From Sphingobium herbicidovorans (GTDB taxonomy: Bacteria > Pseudomonadota > Alphaproteobacteria > Sphingomonadales > Sphingomonadaceae): a DNA stretch of 64,000 bases. The notes beneath the pieces were generated by a model, which saw only the letters and a program-made list of their open reading frames with translations, was not told where the DNA came from and searched no databases. Shown piece by piece: positions 45,020 through 53,561 of the stretch. Numbering within the stretch: position 1 is the stretch's first letter; every line of letters begins with the position of its first letter. The stretch lies in contig NZ_CP020538.1 of the NCBI RefSeq assembly GCF_002080435.1, positions 2,855,835 through 2,919,834 of the forward strand, in the 5' to 3' direction. The position numbers and the translations under genes are program-made.

Positions 45020-45952
45020 ATGGCGTCGATCATTACTATTTCCGGCCTGACGAAGAGCTATGCGTCCGGCTTTCAGGCGCTGAAGGGCGTCGATCTTGAG
45101 ATTGAGGAAGGCGAGATTTTCGCGCTGTTGGGGCCGAACGGCGCTGGCAAGACGACGATGATCTCCATCATCTGTGGCAATGTGCGGCCCAGCGGCGGCA
45201 CGGTGACCGTGGCGGGGCATGACATCGTGCGCGATTATCGCGGGTCGCGCTCTGCGATCGGGCTGGTGCCGCAGGAACTGTTCACGGATGCGTTCGAGCG
45301 GGTGATCGACACGGTCCGCTTTTCGCGCGGGCTGTTCGGCAAGCCGCGCAACGATGCGCATATCGAAAAGGTGCTGCGCGACCTGTCGTTGTGGGACAAG
45401 CGCCACGCCAAAATCCTGGAATTGTCGGGCGGCATGAAGCGGCGCGTGATGATCGCCAAGGCGCTGTCCCATGAGCCGCGAATCCTGTTTCTGGACGAGC
45501 CGACTGCGGGCGTCGATGTCGAATTGCGGCGCGACATGTGGAAGCTGATCGGCGAATTGCGAAAAACCGGCGTCACCATCATCCTGACCACCCATTATAT
45601 CGAGGAGGCCGAGGAAATGGCCGACCGTGTGGGCGTGATCAGCGGGGGCGAACTGATCCTGGTCGAGGAAAAGACCGCGCTGATGCAGAAGCTGGGGAAA
45701 AAGTCGCTGACCGTGGCGCTCAACGAGCGATTGGAGCGCATTCCCCCCGACCTTGGCGAATGGAATGTCGCGTTGAAAGCCGATGGGCACGAAATCGAAT
45801 ATGTGTTCGATACGCGGGCGGAGCGGACGGGCGTATCGTCGCTGCTGCGCAAGCTGGGCGACCTTGGCATCGGCTATAAGGATCTCAACACGCAGCAAAG
45901 CAGCCTGGAGGATATTTTCGTGAGCCTGGTCCATCGGGAGAAGGCGGCATGA
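45020..45952 (+). CDS. ABC exporter ATP-binding protein
   Basis: 310 residues. Walker [15 protein letters not shown], signature [15 protein letters not shown], Walker [15 protein letters not shown] and the H-loop [13 protein letters not shown] are all intact. The type (with a short C-terminal extension) is that of ABC-2 exporters for drugs or envelope polymers. The open frame begins 33 bases earlier, but the chosen ATG follows AAAGGGG. It overlaps its permease gene (ATGA). Confidence 0.93.
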   Translation: MASIITISGLTKSYASGFQALKGVDLEIEEGEIFALLGPNGAGKTTMISIICGNVRPSGGTVTVAGHDIVRDYRGSRSAIGLVPQELFTDAFERVIDTVRFSRGLFGKPRNDAHIEKVLRDLSLWDKRHAKILELSGGMKRRVMIAKALSHEPRILFLDEPTAGVDVELRRDMWKLIGELRKTGVTIILTTHYIEEAEEMADRVGVISGGELILVEEKTALMQKLGKKSLTVALNERLERIPPDLGEWNVALKADGHEIEYVFDTRAERTGVSSLLRKLGDLGIGYKDLNTQQSSLEDIFVSLVHREKAA

Positions 45953-46719
45953 GCGGTTTCAACTTCCGGGCGATCTGGTCGATCTACAAGTTCGAATTGC
46001 ATCGGTTCAGCCGCACGTTGCTGACCGGATTGCTGGTTCCTGTCATCACCACATCGCTATATTTCGTGGTGTTCGGCGGCGCGATCGGGTCACGCATGAC
46101 GGAGATTGACGGCATCCCCTACGCCGCGTTCATCGTGCCCGGCCTCATCATGATGTCGATGTTCACCGAAAGCATCTTCAACGCCAGTTTCGGCATCTAC
46201 ATGCCCAAATTTTCAGGGACCATTTATGAACTGCTGTCGGCGCCGGTGTCCGCTGCGGAGACGGTGATCGCCTATGTCGGGGCGGCGGCGACCAAGTCGT
46301 TGATCGTGGGCAGCATCATCTTCGTGACGGCGCATCTGTTCGTGGACATTCAGGTTGCTCACCCCGTCGCCATGGTGGGTTTCATGCTGCTGATCGCGAT
46401 CAGTTTCTGTCTGTTCGGCTTCATCCTTGGCATCTGGGCGCAGAGTTTCGAGCAGTTGCAGGTGATCCCGCTGCTGCTGGTCATGCCCATGACATTCCTG
46501 GGCGGTGCATTTTATTCAGTGCAAATGCTGGCCGAACCGTGGCGGACGGTGACGCTGTTCAACCCGATCGTTTATCTGGTGTCCGGCTTCCGCTGGACCT
46601 TCTTCGGGCGTGGGGATGTGGGGATAGAATTCAGCCTGCTGTTCATCGCGGCGATGCTGGCGGTGTGCCTGGGCATCATCGGGTGGATGTTCCGCACCGG
46701 CTACCGGCTGAAGAAATGA
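45949..46719 (+). CDS. ABC-2 type exporter permease
   Basis: 256 residues with six membrane helices. [37 protein letters not shown] and [18 protein letters not shown] are ABC-2 signature regions of the YadH/NodJ-like group. It pairs with the ATPase just upstream; the cargo is unknown. Confidence 0.92.
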   Translation: MSGFNFRAIWSIYKFELHRFSRTLLTGLLVPVITTSLYFVVFGGAIGSRMTEIDGIPYAAFIVPGLIMMSMFTESIFNASFGIYMPKFSGTIYELLSAPVSAAETVIAYVGAAATKSLIVGSIIFVTAHLFVDIQVAHPVAMVGFMLLIAISFCLFGFILGIWAQSFEQLQVIPLLLVMPMTFLGGAFYSVQMLAEPWRTVTLFNPIVYLVSGFRWTFFGRGDVGIEFSLLFIAAMLAVCLGIIGWMFRTGYRLKK

Positions 46720-46722
46720 GAA

Positions 46723-46744
46723 GGGCGGTCTTGCCGGACCGCCC
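46723..46744. terminator. Hairpin between convergent genes
   Basis: GGGCGGTC and GACCGCCC form a perfect eight-base stem around TTGCCG, three bases after the permease stop and ten before the convergent gene. No T-run; probable bidirectional terminator. Confidence 0.6.
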
Positions 46745-46753
46745 GATGGATAT

Positions 46754-47074
46754 TCAGGCCGCAGCGCTTTCGGGCGCGATGGCGAAGAGGGTGACGCCCT
46801 TATATTTGTCGTCGCCTTCATTGTAGAGGCCGTACATCGCCTCAAACGTCTCATCCATGACGCTGACGTCGTTAAGGCCCGCCAGCTTGAACGTGCCGAG
46901 CTTCAGTTCGCGCGGGGGACGGCCTTCGCGTTCCACGGTCACAGCGTCGATGAACATTTCGTCATGACGGGTGTAGAGGATGTGCGGCGCCAGCTTGACG
47001 ACCATCTTGTTGTAGGTCGCCATCAGGCATTTCTGAAGCGCGATCGCTTCGAAAATGGTCGTCGGGGCAGTCAT
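46754..47074 (-). CDS. Small cytoplasmic protein, unknown (weak WYL-like pattern)
   Basis: 106 residues, no signal or membrane segment. It reads TIFEAIALQKCLMATYNKM, then LAPHILYTRHDEMFIDAVTVE and KLGTFKLAGLNDVSV. The alternation of a short helix, 'Y', 'PH-LY' and strand-turn-strand faintly recalls a single WYL domain, which I note only as a possibility. AAGGA lies upstream of the ATG. The frame continues upstream into the shadow of the MATE gene. Confidence 0.72.
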   Translation of the reverse strand: MTAPTTIFEAIALQKCLMATYNKMVVKLAPHILYTRHDEMFIDAVTVEREGRPPRELKLGTFKLAGLNDVSVMDETFEAMYGLYNEGDDKYKGVTLFAIAPESAAA

Positions 47075-47160
47075 AATGACCCGTCCTTTACCGATTTGAC
47101 GCCTGTGTTCAATTGCTTTGTGCGATGCACCATCGCCGCTTGACGCATCCGGGGCATTTT

Positions 47161-48537
47161 TCAGGACGAGCCGACAAGCCCCAGCCGATAGCGCATCGCC
47201 CACCGGGCGAGCAGCAGCACGGCCACTACCCCAAGGCCGCTGGCGAGCCCCAGCCAGATGCCGAGCCCCTCCATCCCCAACGGGAAAGCGAGCAGCGTTC
47301 CAACGCCCACGCCGATGATCCAGTAACCGATCAGCGCGAAGATCATCGGCACCTTCGTATCGTTCAGCCCCCGCAGGACGCCTGCGCCGATTACCTGCGT
47401 GGCGTCGACCAGCTGGAAAAGCGCAGCGATGGCGAGGAAGCTGACGGCCAGCGCGGCGGTGCGGGCATTGGCGGGATCGGCGAGGTCCAGGAAGGCTCCG
47501 ATCAGCAGGCGCGGAGCGGCGATCAGCAGGATCGCGGCGGCAAGGGCAAATCCGAAGCCGAGGATGAGGGCGAGCCAGCCCGACCGGCCAACGGCGGCTG
47601 TATCGCCGCGCCCATGGGCCAGGCCTACGCGAACGGTCGCGGCCTGGCCGATGCCCATGGGCACCATGAAAAGGAGCGCGGCGATCTGCATCGCGACGGC
47701 ATGGGCGGCGAGCGAGTCGCGGCCGATAAGGCCCATGAGCAGTGCGGAGGCGTTGAATACGGTGGTTTCAAATCCGACCGTGATGGCAATCGGCAGGCCC
47801 AGCGCCCACACGGCGCGATGCCGTTCCCTGTCATGACTCCAGAAACGCCCCAGCAGCCGATAGCGCCGGAAGCGCCGGTCGATCAGGATCACGGCGAGCA
47901 AGCCCAGAAACAGGAAAAGCGACGAAAGGCTGCTTGCCAGCCCTGCGCCGAACAGGCCGAGCGCGGGCAGACCCGCATTGCCGAAAATCAGCAGCCAGCC
48001 CGCGAGCAGGTTGAACGGAATGGCGAGCAGCATGATGACCACCGCCCAGATGGGCCGCTCCAGCGCGGAGATGAAATTGCGCAGGGTGGTAAAGCCCAGA
48101 AAGGGCAGCAGCGCCCATTGCAGGCCATGCATCATCCGCCCGGCCTGATAGGCAAGATCGGGCTGCTGCCCCATGGCGAGCAGCAGGCCCTCGCTTTGCG
48201 ACAGCAGCAGCCAGGCGGGCAGGACGAAGAGGAATGCGGCGCGCAGCGTCTGCTGGACGGTGCGGCGGACGTCCCGCACCGAATGGCGGCGGCGGCCACG
48301 TTCGTTGGCGATCAGCGGGGCGGCGGCCGTTACAAGGCCCATGCCGAAGATCAACAGCGCGTGGAACAGGTTGATGGCCAGCGCGCCGGCCGCGACGCCC
48401 TGCGCGCCGATGCGGCCGATCAGCAACAGGTCCGTCACGGCAATGCCCGCCCAGGCGATGTTGCCCGCGATCATGGGAAGCGCCAGCGCCAGCAGCGCGC
48501 CTGCCTCGATACGCCAGGAGGATGCCTGTCTATTCAT
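47161..48537 (-). CDS. MATE family efflux transporter
   Basis: 458 residues with twelve membrane helices in two halves. IAGNIAWAGIAVTDLLLIGR and the second-half MIFALIGYWIIGVGVGTLLA show the MATE repeats; an Asp lies in the first helix (VTDLLL), and GVLRGLNDTKVPMIF is typical of the NorM/YeeO group. It exports cationic compounds against protons or sodium. The ribosome site is weak. Confidence 0.9.
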   Translation of the reverse strand: MNRQASSWRIEAGALLALALPMIAGNIAWAGIAVTDLLLIGRIGAQGVAAGALAINLFHALLIFGMGLVTAAAPLIANERGRRRHSVRDVRRTVQQTLRAAFLFVLPAWLLLSQSEGLLLAMGQQPDLAYQAGRMMHGLQWALLPFLGFTTLRNFISALERPIWAVVIMLLAIPFNLLAGWLLIFGNAGLPALGLFGAGLASSLSSLFLFLGLLAVILIDRRFRRYRLLGRFWSHDRERHRAVWALGLPIAITVGFETTVFNASALLMGLIGRDSLAAHAVAMQIAALLFMVPMGIGQAATVRVGLAHGRGDTAAVGRSGWLALILGFGFALAAAILLIAAPRLLIGAFLDLADPANARTAALAVSFLAIAALFQLVDATQVIGAGVLRGLNDTKVPMIFALIGYWIIGVGVGTLLAFPLGMEGLGIWLGLASGLGVVAVLLLARWAMRYRLGLVGSS

Positions 48538-48574
48538 GTCGGGTCCAACGCGCGACTGGCAGGCTGCCGGTCGG

Positions 48575-49504
48575 TCAGTGTTTCTTGAACAGATGCATGG
48601 CCGCGACGATGATGCCGCCGATGACCAATCCTACGATGGCCGCGCCTATCGCATTCACCACCCATTCCACCACGGGAGCCATCATGGGTGTGGCGTGGGC
48701 CGCCCCTTCCGCGACATGATGGATCGCGCCGGGGATCAGATCCCAGTGAAATTCGTGCAGGCCGTGGACGATCAGCCCGCCGCCGACCCACAGCATCGCA
48801 GCGGTGCCGACGACCGACAGGATCTTCATCAATATGGGCATCGCACGCACCAGTCCGCGGCCCACGGCGCGGGCCGTGGAGGAGGCGCGTTCGGCAAGGT
48901 GAAGGCCGATGTCGTCCATCTTCACGATCAAGCCGACCACGCCATAGACGCCCGCGGTTATGAGTATGGCGACGACCAGCAGGATGAGCGCCTGTTCCCA
49001 CAATGGTTCCGTAGCGACCGTGCCCAACGCGATCGCCATGATCTCGCCCGAAAGGATGAAGTCGGTGCGGATCGCGCCAGAGACCTTCTGATCCTCCAGT
49101 TCCTGCGAGCTGTGCGTCACCAGCGCTTCCTGCGCGACGTCATGGCCGCCCTGCACCGCCTCCAGCAGCTTTTCAGCCGCTTCGAAGCAGAGGAAGGCCC
49201 CGCCGAGCATCAGCAGCGGGGGTAGCAGCCAGGGCGCAAAGGCGCTTAGCAGCAATGCGGCGGGGAGGAGGAAAAGGAGTTTGTTGCGCAGGGAACCGCG
49301 CGCGATCTTCCAGATGATGGGAAGTTCGCGGTCGGGTGTCAGGCCCATGACATAACGCGGCGTTACAGCCGCGTCGTCGATGACCACGCCGGCCGCTTTC
49401 GTGCCTGCCTTGCCCGCTGCCGCCGCGACGTCATCAAGCGAGGTTGCGGCAAGCTTTGCGATGCCCGCTACGTCGTCGAGCAGCGCGATCAAACCCGAAG
49501 GCAT
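48575..49504 (-). CDS. DUF808 family membrane protein (YedI-like)
   Basis: 309 residues. The family opening MPSGLIALLDDVAGIAKLAA is followed by DDAAVTPRYVMGLTPDRELP and five to six membrane helices. The internal motif KVSGAIRTDFILSGEIMAIAL is diagnostic of DUF808. No function is established. AGGGGA precedes the ATG. It lies downstream of two small stress-type genes on the same strand. Confidence 0.92.
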   Translation of the reverse strand: MPSGLIALLDDVAGIAKLAATSLDDVAAAAGKAGTKAAGVVIDDAAVTPRYVMGLTPDRELPIIWKIARGSLRNKLLFLLPAALLLSAFAPWLLPPLLMLGGAFLCFEAAEKLLEAVQGGHDVAQEALVTHSSQELEDQKVSGAIRTDFILSGEIMAIALGTVATEPLWEQALILLVVAILITAGVYGVVGLIVKMDDIGLHLAERASSTARAVGRGLVRAMPILMKILSVVGTAAMLWVGGGLIVHGLHEFHWDLIPGAIHHVAEGAAHATPMMAPVVEWVVNAIGAAIVGLVIGGIIVAAMHLFKKH

Positions 49505-49610
49505 GGATATATTTCCCCTGTTGCAGGGCCAGTGCGAGGCCCTTCACGGCCCGTCTCATAAGGGGGCGGGCGGTCTGGGGCAATAACGGCGGGAGTGATG
49601 AAAGATGGTG

Positions 49611-49856
49611 TCAGGCGACGCCGCGATAATTTCCGGGCGGGTCGCTGGCGGGGAAGGACTCGTCCGCCTGTTCATCGACCATGTCCCAGTCCCGCGCGTC
49701 GATATGCTGCTCCTGCGGTCCTGCATCGCGCACGATGCCGGATGAGCCGACAGAACCGCGATCGTCAATGTCTCGCCTCGCCTGCCTTTCCTTCCAGCTT
49801 CGCCATGCGACGGCGCCAAGGCCGCTAAAAAATGCGAGTTTCAACAACCCCTTCAT
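49611..49856 (-). CDS. Small protein with membrane anchor and ESFPASDPP motif
   Basis: 81 residues. A short hydrophobic N-terminus (GLLKLAFFSGLGAVAW) precedes a polar chain ending DEQADESFPASDPPGNYRG; the ESFPASDPP tail occurs in many small alphaproteobacterial proteins of unknown function. AGGAGAAATC is a good ribosome site. The start overlaps the preceding stop (ATGA), so it shares the transcript from the promoter near 50.2 kb. Confidence 0.78.
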   Translation of the reverse strand: MKGLLKLAFFSGLGAVAWRSWKERQARRDIDDRGSVGSSGIVRDAGPQEQHIDARDWDMVDEQADESFPASDPPGNYRGVA

Positions 49857-50185
49857 GATGATTTCTCCTGTGGATCGTGAACATGGACCCAATCTGCCCG
49901 GTTGTCGGTCACGCCATCGCGCGGCAGGGATATTTCCCCCTCCTCATCCGTGCCGGGTTCTGCCTGATCCCCGCCGGGGCTGGTCGCGACGGTCCAGCGT
50001 TCGCGCAGCGCCGCGTCGATCATCGCGCGCCACTGGCTCTCGTCGCCCACTTCCCGCATTGCGGGATCGGGATCCTTCATGATGGCGAGGATGCTTGCCG
50101 CGTCGGCGACCCGGTCTTGCCACTGGTCGGGGCTGCCCGTCGCGAGATGGCGGGCCAGCCGCTCGATAAGGGTGCGTTGTTCCAT
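49853..50185 (-). CDS. Small acidic protein, unknown, probable stress operon
   Basis: 110 residues, soluble: MEQRTLIERLARHLATGSPD, a helix with DAASILAIMKDPDPAMREVG and WRAMIDAALRERW, then an acidic tail. The first ATG of the frame (50206) lies inside a GGAAC-N16-CGTT promoter element, so transcription would begin after it. I choose the next ATG, which falls close to the predicted transcript start and may be leaderless. Function unknown. Confidence 0.7.
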   Translation of the reverse strand: MEQRTLIERLARHLATGSPDQWQDRVADAASILAIMKDPDPAMREVGDESQWRAMIDAALRERWTVATSPGGDQAEPGTDEEGEISLPRDGVTDNRADWVHVHDPQEKSS

Positions 50186-50191
50186 GGCCGG

Positions 50192-50218
50192 GGAACGCCT
50201 GCTCATGGCTTCCGTTCC
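50192..50218. promoter_or_regulatory. Bidirectional EcfG-type (general stress sigma) promoter
   Basis: The plus strand reads GGAAC (50192-50196), 16 bases, CGTT (50213-50216). The minus strand reads GGAAC (50218-50214), 16 bases, CGTT (50197-50194). GGAAC-N16/17-CGTT is the known EcfG consensus of the alphaproteobacterial general stress response. The overlapping pair would drive the minus-strand small-protein operon and the plus-strand gene at 50308. Confidence 0.8.
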
Positions 50219-50307
50219 GCCGATTTCGTGACGGAAGCGCAGCAGTGTGAACCGGGCTGACGGATGGTCGTTGAACGGGGGGCGGTACGGATGAAAGGAG
50301 AGCGACC

Positions 50308-50613
50308 ATGCCTCGCGGCGACAAGAGCAGCTATACCGGCAAGCAGAAACGCAAGGCTGAGCATATCGAGGAAGGCTATGAAAAACGTGGCGTTTCGCAT
50401 GAGGAAGCGGAACGGCGCGCATGGGCCACGGTCAACAAGGAATCCGGCGGCGGGAACAAATCGGGTTCCGGGCGCGGAAAGCCCGACAGCCATGTGTCGT
50501 CGCGCAAGGGCGGACGAAAGGGTGGCGCGGTGTCTTCCCGCCGATCTGCGGCGGACCGTTCAGCGGCCGCGAAGAAGGGTTGGGAAACCCGGCGCAAGAA
50601 GGCCGCCGGATAA
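50308..50613 (+). CDS. Small basic stress-type protein
   Basis: 101 residues, very rich in Lys, Arg, Gly and Ser. It begins MPRGDKSSYTGKQKRKAEHI, then EEGYEKRGVSHEEAERRAW, and ends in repeats such as RKGGRKGG and RRSAADRSAAAKKGWETRR. Similar proteins are often labelled plasmid stabilisation or ChaB/KGG-like without experiment. It could bind nucleic acid. GGAGAG precedes the ATG. It lies about 90 bases downstream of an EcfG-type promoter, which suggests stress induction. Confidence 0.82.
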   Translation: MPRGDKSSYTGKQKRKAEHIEEGYEKRGVSHEEAERRAWATVNKESGGGNKSGSGRGKPDSHVSSRKGGRKGGAVSSRRSAADRSAAAKKGWETRRKKAAG

Positions 50614-50622
50614 GCCCATCAC

Positions 50623-50650
50623 CGTCATTCCCGCTGCTGCGGGGATGACG
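50623..50650. repeat. Palindrome at convergent gene ends
   Basis: CGTCATTCCCGC-TGCT-GCGGGGATGACG: twelve-base arms with one mismatch. It overlaps the end of the glutaminyl cyclase gene and lies after the convergent small basic gene. The CGTCATTCCCGC arm is a widespread intergenic palindrome in proteobacteria and can also work as a terminator. Confidence 0.7.
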
Positions 50651-51437
50651 GAGGGGCGGCGTCAGCAGGCTGCACCTGTATTTCGAACAATTTCGACCAA
50701 TATTTGCCGGTGACGAATATCCGGTCCGTCTTTTCATCATAGGCGATGCCGTTGGCGACCGCCTCGTCATCCGTCGCCCCGCTGGCTTTCAGGAGTGGGG
50801 CAAGGTCGATCCAGTCGATCACATTGCCGTTCGCCGGGTCGATCCGGGCGATATGGCTATCGTACCAGATGTTCGCCCAGATTTCGCCCTTCACATATTC
50901 CAGTTCGTTGAGCCGGTCGACGGGCCGCCCATTGAAGGAAACGGTGATGCGGCGCGTTTCGGCGAGCGTTTCGGGGTCGAGGAAGCGAAGCTGGGCAGTG
51001 CCGTCGCTCATGATGATGTTGCGGCCATCCTGCGTCAAACCCCAGCCTTCGCCTTCATAGCGGAAGCGCGAGACGGGCGAGAAGTCCTTGAGGTTCCACA
51101 CAAAGCCCTGACGATGCCGCCAGGTGACGCTGATGAGCCGGTCTTTCCAGTTGACGATGCCCTCGCCGAAATAGGGCCGGGGAATGGCGCGCCGCTCAAT
51201 GACTTTTCCGCTTTTCAGCGCGACCTTGCGGATCTCAGAGCGCCCCTCAAGCCCCGTGCTTTCGTAAAGCGCGCCTTCGTGGAAGAAGAGGCCCTGCGTG
51301 AAGGCGGACGGGTCGTGAGGATAGGTTCTGATGAGCGTCCATGGCGTATCTGCCTGTGCGGGGACGGCAAAGCAGGCGAGGAGCGTCAGCCACAACGCTA
51401 TCCATCGCCGTTGACCGCGCCAGAAATGCGTCTTCAT
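50625..51437 (-). CDS. Glutaminyl-peptide cyclotransferase
   Basis: 270 residues, with a signal peptide cleaved near AQA-D (about residue 29). The plant-type glutaminyl cyclase pattern is seen: YPHDPSAFTQGLFFHEGALYESTG, FGEGIVNWKDRLISVTWRH, LNELEYVKGEIWANIWYDSHIA and GIAYDEKTDRIFVTGKYW. It is a beta-propeller enzyme that forms N-terminal pyroglutamate on exported proteins. Its start overlaps the ygfZ stop (ATGA). Confidence 0.92.
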   Translation of the reverse strand: MKTHFWRGQRRWIALWLTLLACFAVPAQADTPWTLIRTYPHDPSAFTQGLFFHEGALYESTGLEGRSEIRKVALKSGKVIERRAIPRPYFGEGIVNWKDRLISVTWRHRQGFVWNLKDFSPVSRFRYEGEGWGLTQDGRNIIMSDGTAQLRFLDPETLAETRRITVSFNGRPVDRLNELEYVKGEIWANIWYDSHIARIDPANGNVIDWIDLAPLLKASGATDDEAVANGIAYDEKTDRIFVTGKYWSKLFEIQVQPADAAPPSSPQQRE

Positions 51438-52171
51438 TCGGCGGCTTGCTCAGCGATCGCGGAGGCGAGCCATGATGGCAAGATGGCGGGATCAATGTCC
51501 TCCACCCGGCGCAATTCTATCGACAGGCCTAGGTCGGGCAGGGCCGCGCGCTGGCGCTTCTCGTCGGCTCGCTCCAGCGGCACGGCGATCAGGCGGCGGT
51601 TTATCTTGCTGCGATAATGCATGCGGGCGGTGTTTTCCTGCCCGACATAGCATCCCTTGTCGAAATCGACGCCGTGCAGTTCCCCCGCGTTGGTTTCCAG
51701 CCAGAGCGTCTGGTCCTGCCCCAGTTCGCCCGCGCCCTCGAACACGCCAAGGGACAGGCGATGGGCGCGGAAGGCCGTGGACGCGTCACCCGGTTCCGCC
51801 GGGGCGAGCCAGCGATGCCCAAGCGCGGGCAGCCGCGGGTCAAGCGGCCTGTTCGCTGCATCGGGCGACCAGTGAACGGCGAGGCCCTCTTCGCGCGCGA
51901 TCGCGGCCTTCCGGCGCAGGCGATAGAGCGTCAGGCGCTTCGCCAGCGTATCGGCCTGCGCCGCTTCGCAATCGATCAGCACATCATCGCCATCGGCCCA
52001 CAGGATGAAATCGAACAGCGCCTTCCCCTGAGGCGTGAGCAGCCCGGTCCATCGCGGTTCGTCGGGCCGGAGCGTCAGTACGTCGCGGGTAAGCAGGCCC
52101 TGGAGGAAGGGTTTTGCTTCTTCGCCTGAAATTCTGATGATCGCGCGATCGCTTAGGGTGGTGCCGGTCAT
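51434..52171 (-). CDS. ygfZ: Folate-binding YgfZ/GCV_T-like iron-sulfur protein
   Basis: 245 residues. The signature KGCYVGQE is present (FDKGCYVGQENTARMHYRS), as is the N-terminal RISGEEAKPFLQGLLTRDV. YgfZ uses tetrahydrofolate in repair and assembly of certain Fe-S enzymes. The frame continues upstream of the ATG, but MTGTTLSDRAIIRISG is the natural N-terminus. Divergent from dihydroorotase, 48 bases away. Confidence 0.93.
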   Translation of the reverse strand: MTGTTLSDRAIIRISGEEAKPFLQGLLTRDVLTLRPDEPRWTGLLTPQGKALFDFILWADGDDVLIDCEAAQADTLAKRLTLYRLRRKAAIAREEGLAVHWSPDAANRPLDPRLPALGHRWLAPAEPGDASTAFRAHRLSLGVFEGAGELGQDQTLWLETNAGELHGVDFDKGCYVGQENTARMHYRSKINRRLIAVPLERADEKRQRAALPDLGLSIELRRVEDIDPAILPSWLASAIAEQAAE

Positions 52172-52219
52172 CGGCTTTAGGTAGGACAGGCGCCGATCAT
52201 ATCCAAGCGGCGAGCGACC

Positions 52220-53551
52220 ATGTCCCAGAATTTCGACCTGATCCTGAAGAACGGCACCATCCACACGCCCGGCGGCGCGGACAAGGCCGATGTGGGCGTG
52301 CGCGGCGGCCAGGTGGTGGCGATCGGTACGTCACTGGGCGATGCGGGCGAGGTGATCGACTGCACCGGGCTGGACGTCCTGCCGGGCTGCATCGACAGTC
52401 AGGTGCATTTCCGCGAGCCGGGGCTGGAGCATAAGGAAGATCTGGAGTCGGGCAGCCGCGCGGCGGTGCTGGGGGGCATCACTGCCGTCTTTGAAATGCC
52501 CAACACCAATCCTAACACCGACAGCGAGGAGCGGGTGCGCGACAAGCTCAACCGCGCGCATCACCGCATGTGGTGCGATCATGCCTTTTACGTCGGGGCG
52601 ACTGCGGACAATGCCGAGCAGCTCAAGGAACTGGAGCGGATTCCCGGCACGGCGGGCGTCAAGATATTCATGGGCGCATCGACCGGCAGCCTTCTGGTCG
52701 ATAACGACGCCGCATTGGCCCGCGTGCTGGCGAGCGGCACGCGGCGCGTCGCCATCCACGCAGAGGACGAGGCGCGGATGAACGCGCGCAAGGATTTGCG
52801 GGTGGAGGGCGATCCGTCATCGCACCCCGTGTGGCGCGACGATGAAAGCGCGATGATCGCGACTCAGCGGATCATCGGGCTGGCCCGGAAGGCGCGCCGC
52901 CGCATCCACATATTGCATGTGACGACGCCCGCGGAACTGGAATATATCGCGGCGCACAAGGATATCGCGACCTGCGAAGTGACGCCCCAGCATCTGACGC
53001 TGGCGGCCGAGGATGCCTATCCGCGCCTGGGCACCTATGCGCAGATGAACCCGCCGATCCGGTCTGGCGCGCATCGCGATGGCCTTTGGCGCTGGCTCAA
53101 TCAAGGGGTGCCCGATGTGCTGGGCAGCGACCATGCGCCGCATACGATCGATGAAAAGGCGAAGGTCTATCCCGCCTCGCCCAGCGGGATGCCGGGCGTG
53201 CAGACGCTGGTTCCCCTGCTGCTCAACCATGTGGCCGAGGGGCGGCTGTCGCTGCGGCGCTTTATCGAGCTGACCTCGTCCGGCCCGCAGCGCGTGTTCG
53301 GCCTGGTGGGCAAGGGGCGCATCGCGCTTGGCTATGATGCGGACTTTACCATCGTCGACCTGAAAAAGCGGTGGACCGTGGGCAGCGACTGGCTGGCGTC
53401 GCGCTGCGATTGGTCGCCTTTCGAGGGGATGGAACTGACCGGCAAGGCGGTCGGCGCCATCGTGCGTGGTAATCGCGTGATGTGGGAAGACACGCTGGCC
53501 AATGAAGCGGTGGGTGAGGCCGTGCGGTTCGAGGCGACGGAGTTCGCCTGA
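52220..53551 (+). CDS. pyrC: Dihydroorotase (type I-like amidohydrolase)
   Basis: 443 residues. Seen metal and substrate residues: carboxylated Lys in GVKIFMGASTGS, His in AIHAEDEARM, His in ILHVTTPAEL and Asp in LGSDHAPHT. The first metal motif reads DSQVHFREPGLEH: the first His of the usual HxH is Gln. This variant occurs in a subgroup of alphaproteobacterial dihydroorotases. It would close carbamoyl-aspartate to dihydroorotate; the Gln makes the exact chemistry less certain. No other pyr gene is adjacent. Confidence 0.88.
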   Translation: MSQNFDLILKNGTIHTPGGADKADVGVRGGQVVAIGTSLGDAGEVIDCTGLDVLPGCIDSQVHFREPGLEHKEDLESGSRAAVLGGITAVFEMPNTNPNTDSEERVRDKLNRAHHRMWCDHAFYVGATADNAEQLKELERIPGTAGVKIFMGASTGSLLVDNDAALARVLASGTRRVAIHAEDEARMNARKDLRVEGDPSSHPVWRDDESAMIATQRIIGLARKARRRIHILHVTTPAELEYIAAHKDIATCEVTPQHLTLAAEDAYPRLGTYAQMNPPIRSGAHRDGLWRWLNQGVPDVLGSDHAPHTIDEKAKVYPASPSGMPGVQTLVPLLLNHVAEGRLSLRRFIELTSSGPQRVFGLVGKGRIALGYDADFTIVDLKKRWTVGSDWLASRCDWSPFEGMELTGKAVGAIVRGNRVMWEDTLANEAVGEAVRFEATEFA

Positions 53552-53561
53552 ACCGCGGGCG

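Noticed and set aside
47113..48588. 491-codon open frame on the plus strand
   Set aside because: Antisense to the MATE transporter, which has clear family motifs. The shadow is low-complexity Gln/Asp/Arg.
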